From contig JACCIC010000345.1 in the NCBI GenBank assembly GCA_018907035.1, forward strand, positions 62,001-126,000: a DNA stretch of 64,000 nucleotides, read 5' to 3'. The notes below the pieces were generated by a model. That model was given only the letters and a program-made list of their open reading frames with translations. It did no database searches and was not told where the DNA came from. Source of the stretch: Sycobia sp. Sy_11 (taxonomy: Eukaryota > Arthropoda > Insecta > Hymenoptera > Epichrysomallidae). Positions 30,644-40,859 of this stretch are shown piece by piece. A program made the translations under genes and the position numbers. Numbering within the stretch: position 1 is the first letter of the stretch; each line of letters opens with the position of its first letter.

Positions 30644-31840
30644 CGAGGTGTGTTCAAAAAGTAAGGAGAATTTTTTAATTTCACGGGTTTGGAGACTCCG
30701 CCTGTAGAAAAAATTTTTTTATTATGTTGGTACACATGACCCTGAAGAACGATAAAATATTTAGCAATATTCATTGCTTACTTTTTAATTCGCAGCCGCT
30801 AACTTTAGACGTGTTTTTTCGAACTCGGCGATTTTCATTTGTGAAAAAAAATGGAGCAACGAATTTGTATTCAATTTTGCGTAAAAAATGAAATAAAATC
30901 TAGTGAAGTTTGTAAAATGTTAGCAAAGGCATATGGTAAGTCTTCTTGAGTAAAGCAAAGATTTACGAGTGGTATAAGCGTTTCCAAGGTGGCGAACACG
31001 TTGAAGATGGGGAACGACCCGGACGCCCAAGTACAACCTATGAAAACGTGAAGAAAGTGAAAGAAATGTTGATGAACGATGGCCGAATCACAATCAGAGA
31101 AGTCGATGATGATGTTGGCATATCAGTTTGCTCATTCTATGGAATTTTTTTGATGTTTTGTATATGAAACGCGTAGCTGCAAAATTTGTTTCAAAATTGT
31201 TGAATTTCGAACAAAAACAGCGGCGAATAGAAGTAGCTCAGGAGTCGCTAAATGAAGTTAATAGCGATGCAGAAATACTAAAACGTATTATAATAGGTGA
31301 TTAAACATGGGTTTAAGGATATGATGTCGAAACTAAGGCTCGATCGTTCCAATGGAGGCTGGATCGCCAAGACCGAAAAAGGCTCCACAAGTGTGGTCGA
31401 ATGTGAAGGTTATGCTCACTGTGTTCTGCGAGTTTAATGGCATATTGTGTCGAGAATTTTTGACACAAGGTCAAACAATGCATAAGGAGTACTACCTACA
31501 AGTTCAACGCTGTTTGCGTGAAGCAATCCGAAAAAAATACCCGGATTTTCGGCCAAACAATTCATGGCTTTTGCACCACGATAATGCACCTGCTCACACT
31601 TCATTGCTTGTTCGTGAATTTTTGGGGAAAAACAAAACTTTAACGATGCCTCAGCCTCCATGTTCGCCAGATCTGCCCCCCCCCAAATCCAGTCACTCGC
31701 GTTCTATGATACTATGAGGCATACTATTATTAAATTTCAGTTTTTAATTGGAGCATAAAATGCGAAACAGCTTCAAAATTGAATTTCGATTTGATGGATA
31801 ACAACTTTCTAACGGCTTGGGACGCATTACGATAATCCTC
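30644..31840 (+). mobile_element. M1: mariner-type DNA transposon
   Basis: The left terminal repeat begins CGAGGTGTGTTCAAAAAGTA after a TA. The transposase frames follow. A matching right terminal repeat was not found, so the 3' end is lost or degraded and the end given is approximate. Inserted in PLE P3. Confidence 0.8.
30946..31717 (+). pseudogene. M1 mariner transposase, degraded
   Basis: Frame 30946-31167 has the helix-turn-helix region (YEWYKRFQGGEHVED, RPGRPSTT, ITIREVDDDVGIS). The middle follows out of frame (IIIGD-stop-TWV, holding the first catalytic Asp before a stop). Frame 31352-31717 has KVMLTVFCEFNGI, SWLLHHDNAPAHTSLLV (second Asp) and CSPDLPPP, where the third catalytic Asp (normally in APCDFFLF) is lost through a frame change at a C-run. 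It would have catalysed cut-and-paste transposition. Confidence 0.85.
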
Positions 31841-32290
31841 TATTACCATTCTCTACCCATTTTAATACTCTTGTGCACCTTCCAGCTTTTTCTAAGGAAA
31901 TTGGTGAACTTAAGTAAAATCTTACACCCTTGCAAAGTAAAAATGTGTTCACATCTCTCCCACTGCCAGTTGAATATTGGGACATGATATTTATATAATT
32001 AATTGAAAATAAATTTCCATCGGTGACATGAGTAGAGTGGACACGTTTAGTTAAAAGAGACTGTGATGAATTCTAAAAGTTTCAAGCCTTTTTAGAGACT
32101 AGGATTCAAAGTCGAAGATTTGGATGCGTGAGAAAAGTCATCGTAAAAATAATACTGGAACTGATAAAAAATCCAATTCATTTAATAAAAATATTTTGAC
32201 ATACGTCACCATTTAAATTATAAAAAATGGAATACTCCATCTTTTTGTTATTATCAAGGAGTACATTTTCTGAATAGTGTAAGCATTTCA
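31841..32290. other. AT-rich unassigned DNA
   Basis: No recognised frame. It may include the start of B1 (gag region) or the lost end of M1. Confidence 0.35.
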
Positions 32291-33039
32291 TAGATCTTGT
32301 ACCAGCCAAGTAGAAAGAGCATGCTGCACAAGCCAAACTCTGTTTCAATGTTCTAAGCTCTAAGCAGAGAATTGAAGACTGACCCCCAAAGATTATCTGC
32401 TACGTTTGCGGTGTCAAACTGCATACAAAGCTTCATACTGAGGAATCAAATAGTAACACAACTGTCAGTCTTCGAAAAACGCTTGCAGGTCCTTAACTTC
32501 GATTTGGTTTACAGTTTGAGATAGAAAGATTTCTCAACCGTTGTTAGCTACTGCAGCAGTAGTCTTCAAATCATTAGAAGATGCCCGTACACTTTTCGAG
32601 TCTTATTAGATTCGTGCACCGAAAAATCTTTCATATTTTAAAATATGGTTAAAATACTATCTTTTACATTTAAGCCAGTAAACATTTTTGTATCTGGTTT
32701 GAACGGCATAAGTAATACAATCGCTCGTGCCGATCTACTTGAAAGAAGTTTAATTTGCAATCTCAAATCAATCCAGAATTTTCTCTTAATTTTATATTCT
32801 TAGCAGTGAAGTTTATTTTCAATTTACTGCTAAGATACCGAGTAGTTTCTGGATATTGGGACCACATCTGTCGGCTACATTTAGCTGATTCTTTGTATAA
32901 CCAAGTACTCTGACTTGTATCCTGAGGTCGTCTGTTTATGGCGCCGCGCTTTTGCTAGAAATATGTTGATTTCTATCTCCACAACTGATCCAGTCGCACT
33001 GTCGTCTGTTTTTGGCAGTAAATCATCCGATTCCTGAGG

Positions 33040-33535
33040 TCATCAGTCAATTTTCGGAGTTAGAAGAATTCGTCATGAACAGCATACGTTTCCTGCAGAA
33101 CAAAATTGTTGGAATCATTTCCCAACTTCGTATTATCAAAATTCTGATGATCACTTCTTAGTTTCATATGCCCTTCTGCAATCAGCTAAGTTCAAAAGTT
33201 CAGACAAAATTAACAAGGTTTGCATGAATTGACTAGAAAATCGCTTTTGTAAACAATCTGAACTTTGCACCGCTTACAATGCATTTATGCAAGAATATGT
33301 GGAACTTGGGCAAATGCAACTTCTTTATCAGACGAATCCGATGTTGTTGATGGATTCTTTTTGCCTCATTATCCAGTATTCAAGCAGGGCTGTAGCAAAA
33401 AATTGTCTTTAATGGTTCGTAAAAGAATAAAGCAGGAAATTGGTTAAACGAATTTGTATGTCCTTGTTCAAAGCTACAGCAAGATATATTTGTTATTATT
33501 ATTAGGGGATGTTTTTTTAAATATGTATTTGTATA
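33040..33535 (+). pseudogene. B1 RT N-terminal region
   Basis: Mixed frames read LENRFCKQSELCTAYNAFMQ, EYVELGQMQ, then VVDGFFLPHYPVFKQGCSKK and SLNEFVCPCSKLQQDI, the BEL/Pao order (lErrf..n.....Y..fm.eY..lGH; pHh.V.k; SLND). B2 shows the same sequence at 45.3-45.6 kb. Interrupted by M2 at 33535. Confidence 0.75.
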
Positions 33536-34496
33536 CGAGGGTGGTCCCAGAAGTACAGTAGAATATCGTGTAACAGAGTTTCAACGAGGCTGTACGAACT
33601 GCCAAGACGAGCATTGCAGTGATCGACTAAACGAGGTGACGACTCCAGAAATTTTGATGAAAATAAACAAGGCGATACTAGATGATCGTTGACTGAAAGT
33701 GCGCGAGATATCAGACATGGTAAGCATTTCAAAAAGTGTGGTACATCGCATATTAACTGAAAATTTGGAGATGACAAAGCTATTCGTTTCAGTTGAGTGT
33801 TTGGCAATGTTTTGCAAAATAAAGCAGAATTTTTGCGTCAATTCATAACCATGGATGAAACATGGGTCTACCACTTCACACCTGAAACCAAAGAACAATC
33901 AAAACAATGGACGCAAAAACTAGAACCGGCTCCAAAGAAGGCAAAGACCGTTCCATCTGCAGGCAAGGTTATGGCGTCGGTTTTTTGTGATGCGTGTGGG
34001 ATAATTTCTATTGACCATCTTGAAAAAGGAAAAACTATCAACGACGTGTATTATGCGAACTTATTGCAACGCTTAAGCAAGAAAATCAAGCGAAACAGCT
34101 GCATTTGGTTACGAAGAAAGTGTTGTTCCATCAAAACAATGCTCCAACTCACACATCCGTTATTGTAACCGCCAAAAATAGTGAATTAAAGTTTGAATTG
34201 CTACCTCATGCATCCTACTCGCCAAATTTGGCTCCCTTGCGTTATTTTTTGTTCCCAGACTTGAAAGAATAGCTCGCTGTTTAAAGATTTTCCAACTATG
34301 AAGAGGTGATGTCGGCAGTTAATGACTATTATGAGGACAATTCTTATTATAAAAAGGGTATCGAACTTATGGAACGTCGCTGGGAAAAGTGTATAGAATT
34401 GAAAAGAGATTATGTTAAAATAAATGTATGTTTTTCCAAAACGTTGTTTTTTAAGAGTTTTATTTGTTAGGCTAGGTGCTTCTGGGACGACCCTCG
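33536..34496 (+). mobile_element. M2: mariner inserted in B1
   Basis: Terminal inverted repeats CGAGGGTGGTCCCAGAAGTA and, at the right end, the reverse complement of GCACCTAGCC-proximal CTTCTGGGACGACCCTCG. TA precedes the left end. The uninterrupted sequence survives in B2 at about 45610, which gives a paralogous empty site. The element is about 960 bp, shorter than an intact mariner, with its N-terminal part cut. Confidence 0.9.
33590..34430 (+). pseudogene. M2 mariner transposase, degraded
   Basis: Motifs in order: NEVTTPEILMKINKAILDDR, LKVREISDMVSISKSVVHRI, then the frame 33797-34168 with ITMDETWVYHFTPETKEQ (first Asp), AGKVMASVFCDACG and KTINDVYYANLL, and out of frame FHQNNAPTHTS, where the second Asp reads Asn, and NLAPLRYFLFPDLKE, where the third Asp reads Arg. 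Two of three catalytic residues are gone. Different mariner lineage from M1 and M3. Confidence 0.85.
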
Positions 34497-35490
34497 CTTT
34501 CACAAACATTTTTTTTCGAATGCTTGTCGATCGTATCGATACGAAGTGACAACTTAATTACCGGTGTTTTGATCCACATTTACCTCTTCAAGTTTGGTCT
34601 CTGCGTACCGTCCCATTCGGAACGGTAACAGAAAAAATAGCCAATTTGGTCGCATATTCACATAAAATCGGATCCACAATTATTCTTAGAAATACGTAAG
34701 TTGATTAGTTATATATCATTGAATGAAGTCGTACAAATATACCATAAGCTTATTTATGTGCTTAGTTCTACTGATATGTCTGTAGGAAAATGTGCAAGAA
34801 ATCACAGAAATTTAAGTTTATTGAATTCTTAAGGCGATTATAAAGACTTAAATAAGAAGGAAACTGTTTCGACACTTGATTTTCGATGAAGTCCTTTGGA
34901 TGATACTTCTCATTTTCAAGTGAAATTGCCTTTAACACCTCCAGTAATCACAGAGCGTTCAATTTGTCAGAAGTATCTAAACTCTTCGAAACTATGGGAT
35001 TTTTTTCTCCAGAATCAAAGCATGCTAATTCAATGTCTTTGAAGGCAATGTGATGATTGGGATTCGCCAGTTTCAGGACGAATTCTAAAGAGCAGAAAAG
35101 AATTATCGGCTGAGGAGATTTTAATATCAACTACTGCTTTAATTATACTAGTCCGACGTTCGAATTTTTCCAATGAAAATTTTGTTTTCAGGACTGCAAT
35201 TTCCGTTAAAATCAGTTATGCAAGTCAGTATCATTTATTGGTACTGATAATTCGCTTAATAGACGTGGTATATTACACGATTCGTTTCTATCTGAACAGA
35301 GAAGCACCGAGTAATCAAAAACGCATCATGTAGCAGTTTTATTTATTAGGAAAGCTCATTTTTGTAAATCACATGTCTGAACTACAATTGTGCAAAGTTA
35401 CTTATTTCCAAGTTCTTAGATAATTTATGCTCGAAATAATATTCGTCCAGTTTTTTTTGACAATGTGTCGCATGTGCTCAACATGATGCT
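34497..35490 (+). pseudogene. B1 RT/RNase H region after M2
   Basis: Resumes at TTCGAATGCTTGTCGATC, the same point as B2 at 45.63 kb. Scattered motifs: SQFGRIFT and KIGST-like matches to B2, then KLFRHLIFDEVLWM near 34870. Heavily broken, with no useful frame. The YVDD box seen in B2 is not readable here. Confidence 0.6.
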
Positions 35491-36475
35491 CTTACTTAAG
35501 AATAGTTGACTGGGTCACTTCCTGGAATGAGAGCAATACCTACTCAACGTTTTCAACACACTAGAGTTGATTTTACAGACCTTGATTGGAATAAGGCATT
35601 TTTTAACAGAGAATGAAGGTCTATTAAACGATATGTTGCAGTTTTTGTAGGTTTGATCGTTAAAGCAATTCATTTGGCATTAGTGTCTGATATTTTTACA
35701 ACACTTCTCCTCGAGGTTTCTGTAAAGTAATTTATAATAATAATTGCAGAACCTTTCTGAGTAGTAAAGCTGAAATTGAGCGTCTCTTTACGAAAGCTTC
35801 TGCTTCAGGACAAATAATTACGTCTGCTCCAGTCAAAAAATCAGATGAAACGGCCTTTCATTTCTCCCGGAACCCCTAATTTTGGTGCAATTTGGGAAAC
35901 TGACGTGAGATCTTTCAAAAGATAATTGTATAGAATTAGAATTAGAATTGTATTTATTAGAGCCTAAGATAAATATAAGATAGAGCGTATAGAGTTATAG
36001 GCCAATCAAAATTGTCGTTCGAGTTATTTTAAACTCTCTTCGCTGATATTGAGACGTATTTCAATTCTAAGCTACTCAGTGCACTTACTTCATATTCTGC
36101 AGATGTGAGTGCGATCATTCTAGCCATCTTCTTATTAGTAGCCCACATGTCACGCTATCTGAGCTATTTTTATAAACAGATCAGTATCAAACACTTTTCT
36201 GTAAATGGAGATCAATGCAGATAATGAGAAATTATTTTTGGCAGAGATAGCAAAAAAGATATCTGGGTAAGTAACAACAGAGAACCCAGTCACTTATGCC
36301 TAACTATTGCTTTCAAATTGGTAATTTGGTTCTATTGAAAGATAACTTGAAAGAAATCTTGCTTCCTCGTTCAAAATGATCATTAGGACGTATTACCGCC
36401 TTACATCCTTGCATTGATCAATTGACGAGAGTAGTGACCTTGCGTAATGTACTTTTGAATACAAGCGACCAGTCA
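35491..36475 (+). pseudogene. B1 integrase and C-terminal region
   Basis: Plus frames give LPGMRAIPTQRFQHTRVDFT, a BEL integrase start with the first Asp in VDFTDLDW, then KRYVAVFVGLIVKAIHLALV, then GTPNFGAIWETDVRSFK and finally NFVLLKDNL, GRITALHPCID and TRVVTLRN, the usual last block of BEL/Pao integrases. The second catalytic Asp (SDNG) was not found. Confidence 0.75.
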
Positions 36476-36529
36476 ACAAATTAATTTTACTTCGAGTTCA
36501 TGACAATACATCAACGAATATATTGGCGT

Positions 36530-37000
36530 TACAATCAAACTAATCTATGTTCCTGCATTACAACGTCGGTTGTTTATTTTTTGCGTATCGTACGAAATTA
36601 TTCGATCAAGGTGATAAGTATATTTGTATCACTTACATTATAAAAGTAAGTTTCAAATCGTGTATGCTAGGGAATTGGTATTCAGTTTTGTTTTATTGAA
36701 GCAGATAACAAAACATTAATATAAGTTGTAATACTGCGGATAAAAACTGGCCTTATATCTTAGCTTTCGATCAGCAATCAAGTTTTGAAACTGATAACTA
36801 TAAGTAGCGTATGTTTAGAGCTCGCGCGCGATTTATCAGAGTTGTTTTAGACTGCTGTTAAATCCACTTATTTCTGTTGCTTGTAAGCATATCGAACTAT
36901 AGACTTGGAGAACTTATTTTCGCTTACCAATATTGCTCTCGGAAACCTTTGAAGTTCTTGTGGATTTATAGATTCGAAACTATGAAGTGGCCAAGCCAAT
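36530..37000 (+). repeat. B1 3' LTR-like segment
   Basis: The second half (36720-37000) matches B2 at 45900-46210 (ATATAAGTT, CTTAGCTTTC, CAATCAAGTTT, GAACTATAAGTA, ATCGA/TCTATAGACTTAG). It follows integrase here but precedes a gag-like frame in B2, as an LTR would. TATAAAAG lies near 36640. Confidence 0.5.
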
Positions 37001-37224
37001 AATAAGAAGACGTATTCACAATTATGTTAGTATAATTAACATAAAATGTTTAAAATTGGAAATTTCAATTGAAATACTTACATTTTAGTAATACTGAAGT
37101 TAGATATGTGTGTACTGAATTTTGTTTGATTTAACATTTCAATTGGTTTGATTTAACATAACAAATAGCGTCGCGGCTAGGAGCCTCGTACAGCGCTTCA
37201 CGTCCACCCAGGAGCCCGGCAGAA
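37001..37224. other. Unassigned DNA
   Basis: AT-rich then GC-richer; no frame recognised. It leads into the inverted LTR-like copy. Confidence 0.35.
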
Positions 37225-37455
37225 AGACACACCCATTTCTTTTCCACCGACGCATGCCATTGTCATAGACGCCAGCCACGGAGCCGTCGAGATAGCGCAG
37301 CAGAGAGAGAGAGAAGATCACGCGGCGGTACAGACGCCGTATATCGACTCGCGGCGCAGCGACAGAGAGGAAGAAAGAAGGAGAGAGAGAGAGAGCAATA
37401 GGAGTCAGGCCCCACCGTCACCGTGTCAAGCGAACATCCGCACCTCTCGCGCGTG
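37225..37455 (+). repeat. Third, inverted copy of the GyA3 LTR-like repeat (partial)
   Basis: Reverse complement of 25283-25620: GAGGTGCGG, GTGACGGTGGGGCCTGACTC, GCGCCGCGAGTCGATA, GGCGTCTGTACCGC and GGTGGAAAAG occur in order. GA runs at 37296-37314 and 37379-37396 match the CT arrays. No element body follows, so it may be a solo or truncated LTR. Confidence 0.6.
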
Positions 37456-38269
37456 CGCATCCGTGTCAGTCTGTATACCGAGTTTCCAGCCTCCTTACTG
37501 TCGTCCCACTGAACAACTATGTATAGTATATGTAACTCAGCTCATACGACGATACCGCGTACCGTGGAACCGCCGGAAGTAATAGCCTGTAATGTAATAT
37601 CTTTCCGTAGGTCATTGCATCTTTCAATCTTGTAAATAAACGACGCATCTGTTGAGTTCCTAAATATATCGTTGTTTCAGTTCATCCTTCCCGTGTCCGT
37701 TCTCATACCCCTTTACAGCGGCGGATGGATCCAGCCGGTGCGTCGTGGTGGTCACGCAAACACTAACACTCCCTCATCTACATATAACTCTAACTATATA
37801 TCTCTACATATAATATCATGTACATATAAACATCTACATAAGAGTCGCTGCAAAACTGTAATTACAAATAGCGCCCACGACGCATAAAAATTTACGGCAG
37901 GCGCCTACACGTTCCCCATCTATTTGTCCCCCGTAGGAAATAGGTCAAAGGAGAAAATAGCGGAAAACAGTCGCGAGCAAGTAGAAAGCTATATAGCACG
38001 AATAGGCGGCCTTTTTAAGTTGTTGGCAGAGAGATGCGTAGTAGCTTAGCAGTAAGCTACTGACAGCAGCTGCCAGGCATTACTTGATGATGAAGTGAAA
38101 ATGATTTGCTTCATGACAAATTCGGTATGAGTTCTTCATTAATAAAATTAATGTTCTAATCATGTTACGGTCTCCATTTTTTTATTGCATCTAATAGCTG
38201 CAAGCGACAAAAATATATTCACATCCATGCTTGTATGAATTGTGATTACAATATATAAATATATTATGT
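37456..38269. other. Unassigned DNA
   Basis: Contains GTAAATAAACG (37634, a possible poly(A) signal) and GCGGCGGATGGATCCAGCCG (about 37722), which could be an LTR end and leader continuing from the inverted LTR-like copy. No frame recognised. Confidence 0.35.
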
Positions 38270-38430
38270 TTAGCACAGCAAGAAACATTATATTCTCTAA
38301 TGTAAATGAAAGAGACAATAATTAGTAGTGAGTGATTAGTGACAATGATTAGTAGTAATTAGTTTCTGGTAACGATATTTACTGGTACTTGTTTTTCTAT
38401 ATCTGTTTTACGTGCTTCTTGCTGTGCTAA
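38270..38430. mobile_element. MITE-like element, copy B (161 bp)
   Basis: Ends TTAGCACAGCAAGAA and TTCTTGCTGTGCTAA are perfect 15-bp inverted repeats. The interior is the inverted counterpart of 24396-24556, of identical length. No coding capacity. Confidence 0.7.
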
Positions 38431-38507
38431 TTCTAAACACAAACTCTGTATTAGAATAATAATTAATATGCACCTCATAAATCCCAATTTTAATATTTAT
38501 CATCGCA

Positions 38508-38511
<4 letters not shown>

Positions 38512-38552
<41 letters not shown>
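38512..38552. repeat. (AT)n microsatellite
   Basis: About 40 bases of pure TA dinucleotides. Confidence 0.95.
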
Positions 38553-38554
<2 letters not shown>

Positions 38555-38833
38555 GAAAAGTATAAAGCTAGTGCCTGTATATTAGAAATAAATTATCATA
38601 CTTACTTTCTGTATATTCATTTTATTATTCATAACAATTCTAATTGGCATCGACTCTCTCCCCTTATGGTCATGTCCGTTGAAAGGAGAAATTCCCTCCG
38701 AATTTACTTGTAATTTTGACAAGATAATAGTACGTCTCAATCCCAGACTCTTCAGCACCATATGTTACAACCAGATCCTATTCTTCAGCGATATTGATTT
38801 TTTAAAGGTAATTGTACATTTGTCGACTGTCCA

Positions 38834-39103
38834 ATGTGGTTATCATCGGTAATAGCTACTTTTAAGTATGGAAAAATTAGAAAGGATGCTTTGTCAAAAT
38901 TGCTTTTTGAACCAATTATATTTAAGATATATGTTGAAGAAATCTTTACAATTATTCTAGAAGTTTTTGTGGATGAAACGGTGGATGTTTTTAATTCTGT
39001 ACATGGCAGAATTAAATTTACAAGGGAGGTTGAAGTTAATAATCAGCTGAGTTTTCTGGACATTAATGTCATTAAATATTGTAATAATAAAAGTAAAACT
39101 TAA
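38834..39103 (+). pseudogene. P4 reverse transcriptase, C-terminal part
   Basis: An 89-codon frame with LFEPIIFKIYVEEIFTI, where the YVDD catalytic box reads YVEE, then HGRIKFTREVEVNNQLSFLD, a typical PLE RT segment. The two Asp-to-Glu changes should abolish catalysis. Same region, inverted, in P5. Confidence 0.75.
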
Positions 39104-39305
39104 TTGGTACAGAAAGCTTACTTGGTTAGGTAGGTTTTTAGATTTTAATTCACACCACCAATTCGGAAATAAAATTGGGCATTTGAAGGTGTCATTGACA
39201 GAGCAACAAAATTATCACAGAAAGATTTTAGACAAAATAATTTAAAGATAGTAAGAGAAACTTTCATTAATAATGGTTATCCAATTGAATTTATTAATGG
39301 ATTAA

Positions 39306-39536
39306 TTGCTGAGAGACTGTTTGACATTTATAATACCGAAAATAGACATAATGCATGAGTTATGTTTAAAATCAAGAGTTGTTTACAAGGTTAATTGCAT
39401 GGATTGTGATAAATACTATATTGGACAAACAGGTAGATATTTAAAAAAGAGAATTTATGAACATAAATATAGTTTACGTAACTCACATATTACTTCCGGT
39501 TTAAAAGAGCATTTTTTTATGTTTACATTCTTTTGA
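39306..39536 (+). pseudogene. P4 GIY-YIG endonuclease
   Basis: Frame with VNCMDCDKYYIGQTGRYLKK, RIYEHKYSLRNSHITSGLKE, then a frameshift at a T-run. The GIY-YIG module is nearly identical to P1 but continues further (SGLKEH). Residues before VVYKVNC are a junction: about 150 bases of linker seen in P1 are missing. Confidence 0.85.
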
Positions 39537-39540
39537 TTTT

Positions 39541-39732
39541 GTGAATGTGGATATTTTGGAACATGGTATTAATAATAAGTATAAACGGGAGAGTCTTGAA
39601 AGTATTCACATTTCCAGGAATCTAAATAATGTGAATTTAATGTTAGAGTCTGGTAGATTGAACAGTGTTTATCATTCCTTATTAAATTTATTAGTTTTGG
39701 ACAATTTGTGTAGAGGGGGAATTTATATTTAA
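39541..39732 (+). pseudogene. P4 C-terminal frame
   Basis: 63 codons continuing the protein after the frameshift: DILEHGINNKYKRESLES, IHISRNLNNVNLMLESGRLN, then SLLNLLVLDN. The same residues appear, broken, in P1, P3 and P7, so this is the genuine PLE C-terminus. Confidence 0.7.
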
Positions 39733-39795
39733 TTTACTAAATTTGGTGGTGGAGATGGGTATATATAGATAAGAATATAAGGTTTAGTTTAATCC

Positions 39796-39836
39796 CTGAT
39801 GAGGAGCCGTAGCGAGCTCGAAACGTTGGACAAGTC
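39796..39836 (+). ncRNA. Hammerhead-like ribozyme motif (P4)
   Basis: Core CTGATGA (39796-39802), one extra G, then GAGC paired with GCTC (4-bp stem II), then GAAAC, then a 2-bp AC/GT stem III closing GTTGGACAA, then GTC as candidate cleavage site. Self-cleaving hammerheads with very short helix III are known from the terminal regions of Penelope-like elements. The extra base before stem II is unusual, and I could not draw a convincing stem I, so activity is unproven. Confidence 0.6.
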
Positions 39837-39845
39837 TTCAATTAG

Positions 39846-39917
39846 GTAAGGGTATTGGGGACAGTCAGACTGCACTTTACTAACAAAGAATTTTTTCAGC
39901 TAATATTTTATTTTCAG
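39846..39917 (+). other. Intron-like GT...AG segment (P4)
   Basis: 72 bases from AG/GTAAGG to TTATTTTCAG/A, ten bases after the hammerhead-like GTC. Donor and acceptor are kept in P1, P2, P4 and P6, although the interior varies in length. PLEs are known for keeping introns. No coding exon is evident on either side. Confidence 0.5.
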
Positions 39918-40159
39918 ATTAATCTACGGGGGTGAATGTAAACTAGGACAGTGAGACTGTCATTAGAATTTTAATTTAATTTTTAATTTAATTTTTATTT
40001 TTAATTTTTATTTCATTTTTTTTATTTATTTTATTTATTTTTATTTATTTTATTTTTAATTTTTATTTTTTATTTTTATTTTTATTTTATTTTTAGATTG
40101 AATTGATTGGACTGTAAGACCAATAAAAAAATATTTATTAATTTGTATATGGGCAGTCG

Positions 40160-40825
40160 AGATAAGTACAATTCAAAAGTTTCACTTTATTATTACTACA
40201 TCTAATGACATTAATGTCCAAAGAACTCAACTGATTATTAACCTCAAACTCCCTTGTAAATTTAATTCTGTCATATACAGAATTAAAAACATCCACCATT
40301 TCATCCACAAAAAATATCTCTTAAATATCATTGGTTCAAAAAGCAATGTTGACAAAGCTATACTTGCTAATTTTTCCATAACTAAATTAGTTATAACCGG
40401 TGACAAAGGTGTCCCTATTGTACATCCATATTTTTCTTTACAAAATTTATTATCAAACGAAAAAATTGTGTTATTGAAAACTAAATGAATTGCTTTAATA
40501 AATTCATTCATTGATAATTTTGTATGCAAATTAATTTTATGCCACTTTTCCTGTATAATATCATTTAAAAACTCTAAAGGTACATTTGTAAACAAAGATA
40601 CCAATACATTATGCTCGAACTAATACATTATGCTCATCAAATAAATTTTGTAAGCTTGTAATTAATACTCTCTTGGTGTCGACAATCAATTCATAACGTT
40701 GATTGTTTTGATCATGAGTGGATCCCATGAAGTAAATTTAGAACACTTTATAATCGGAATCTAGGAGCAGTAGTAATGATGCAACACGATGATAAATTTG
40801 TCCTTGTATGTAATTTAAACACGAA
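40160..40825 (-). mobile_element. PLE P5, RT domain, inverted
   Basis: The minus frame 40227-40604 contains MVSLFTNVPLEFLNDIIQEK, then GCTIGTPLSPVITNLVMEKL, matching the PLE RT motifs for the first Asp region (the D before VVSLFTNVP is not in frame) and GxxMGSPLSPxxANLxME. Upstream RVLITSLQNLFDEHN lies near 40660. The YVDD box is broken by a frameshift. It abuts the 3' tail of P4 head to head. Confidence 0.85.
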
Positions 40826-40859
40826 TTATACTTGCCTAAATTTTCTAGGAAATGCTTCA

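Larger units (their letters stand above)
32291..37000 (+). mobile_element. B1: BEL/Pao LTR retrotransposon, degraded
   Basis: Plus order: protease and pre-RT region (32.3-33.1 kb), RT (33.1-34.8 kb, split by mariner M2), RNase H region, integrase (35.5-36.45 kb) and an LTR-like end (36.5-37.0 kb). The RT part and the LTR-like end are repeated in B2. No long frame remains; motifs are scattered over three frames. Confidence 0.8.
38834..40159 (+). mobile_element. PLE P4, RT end to 3' tail (best copy)
   Basis: Plus order: RT C-terminus (38834-39103), linker (39110-39345), GIY-YIG domain (39345-39520), C-terminal frame (39541-39732), hammerhead-like motif, intron-like segment, AT-rich tail (39966-40096) and ATTGGACTGTAAGACCAATA...ATTTATTAATTTGTATAT. 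It meets P5 head to head. Confidence 0.9.

Noticed and set aside
33265..33447. Independent 60-codon gene
   Set aside because: It holds FFLPHYPVFKQ, a BEL/Pao motif, and is part of B1.
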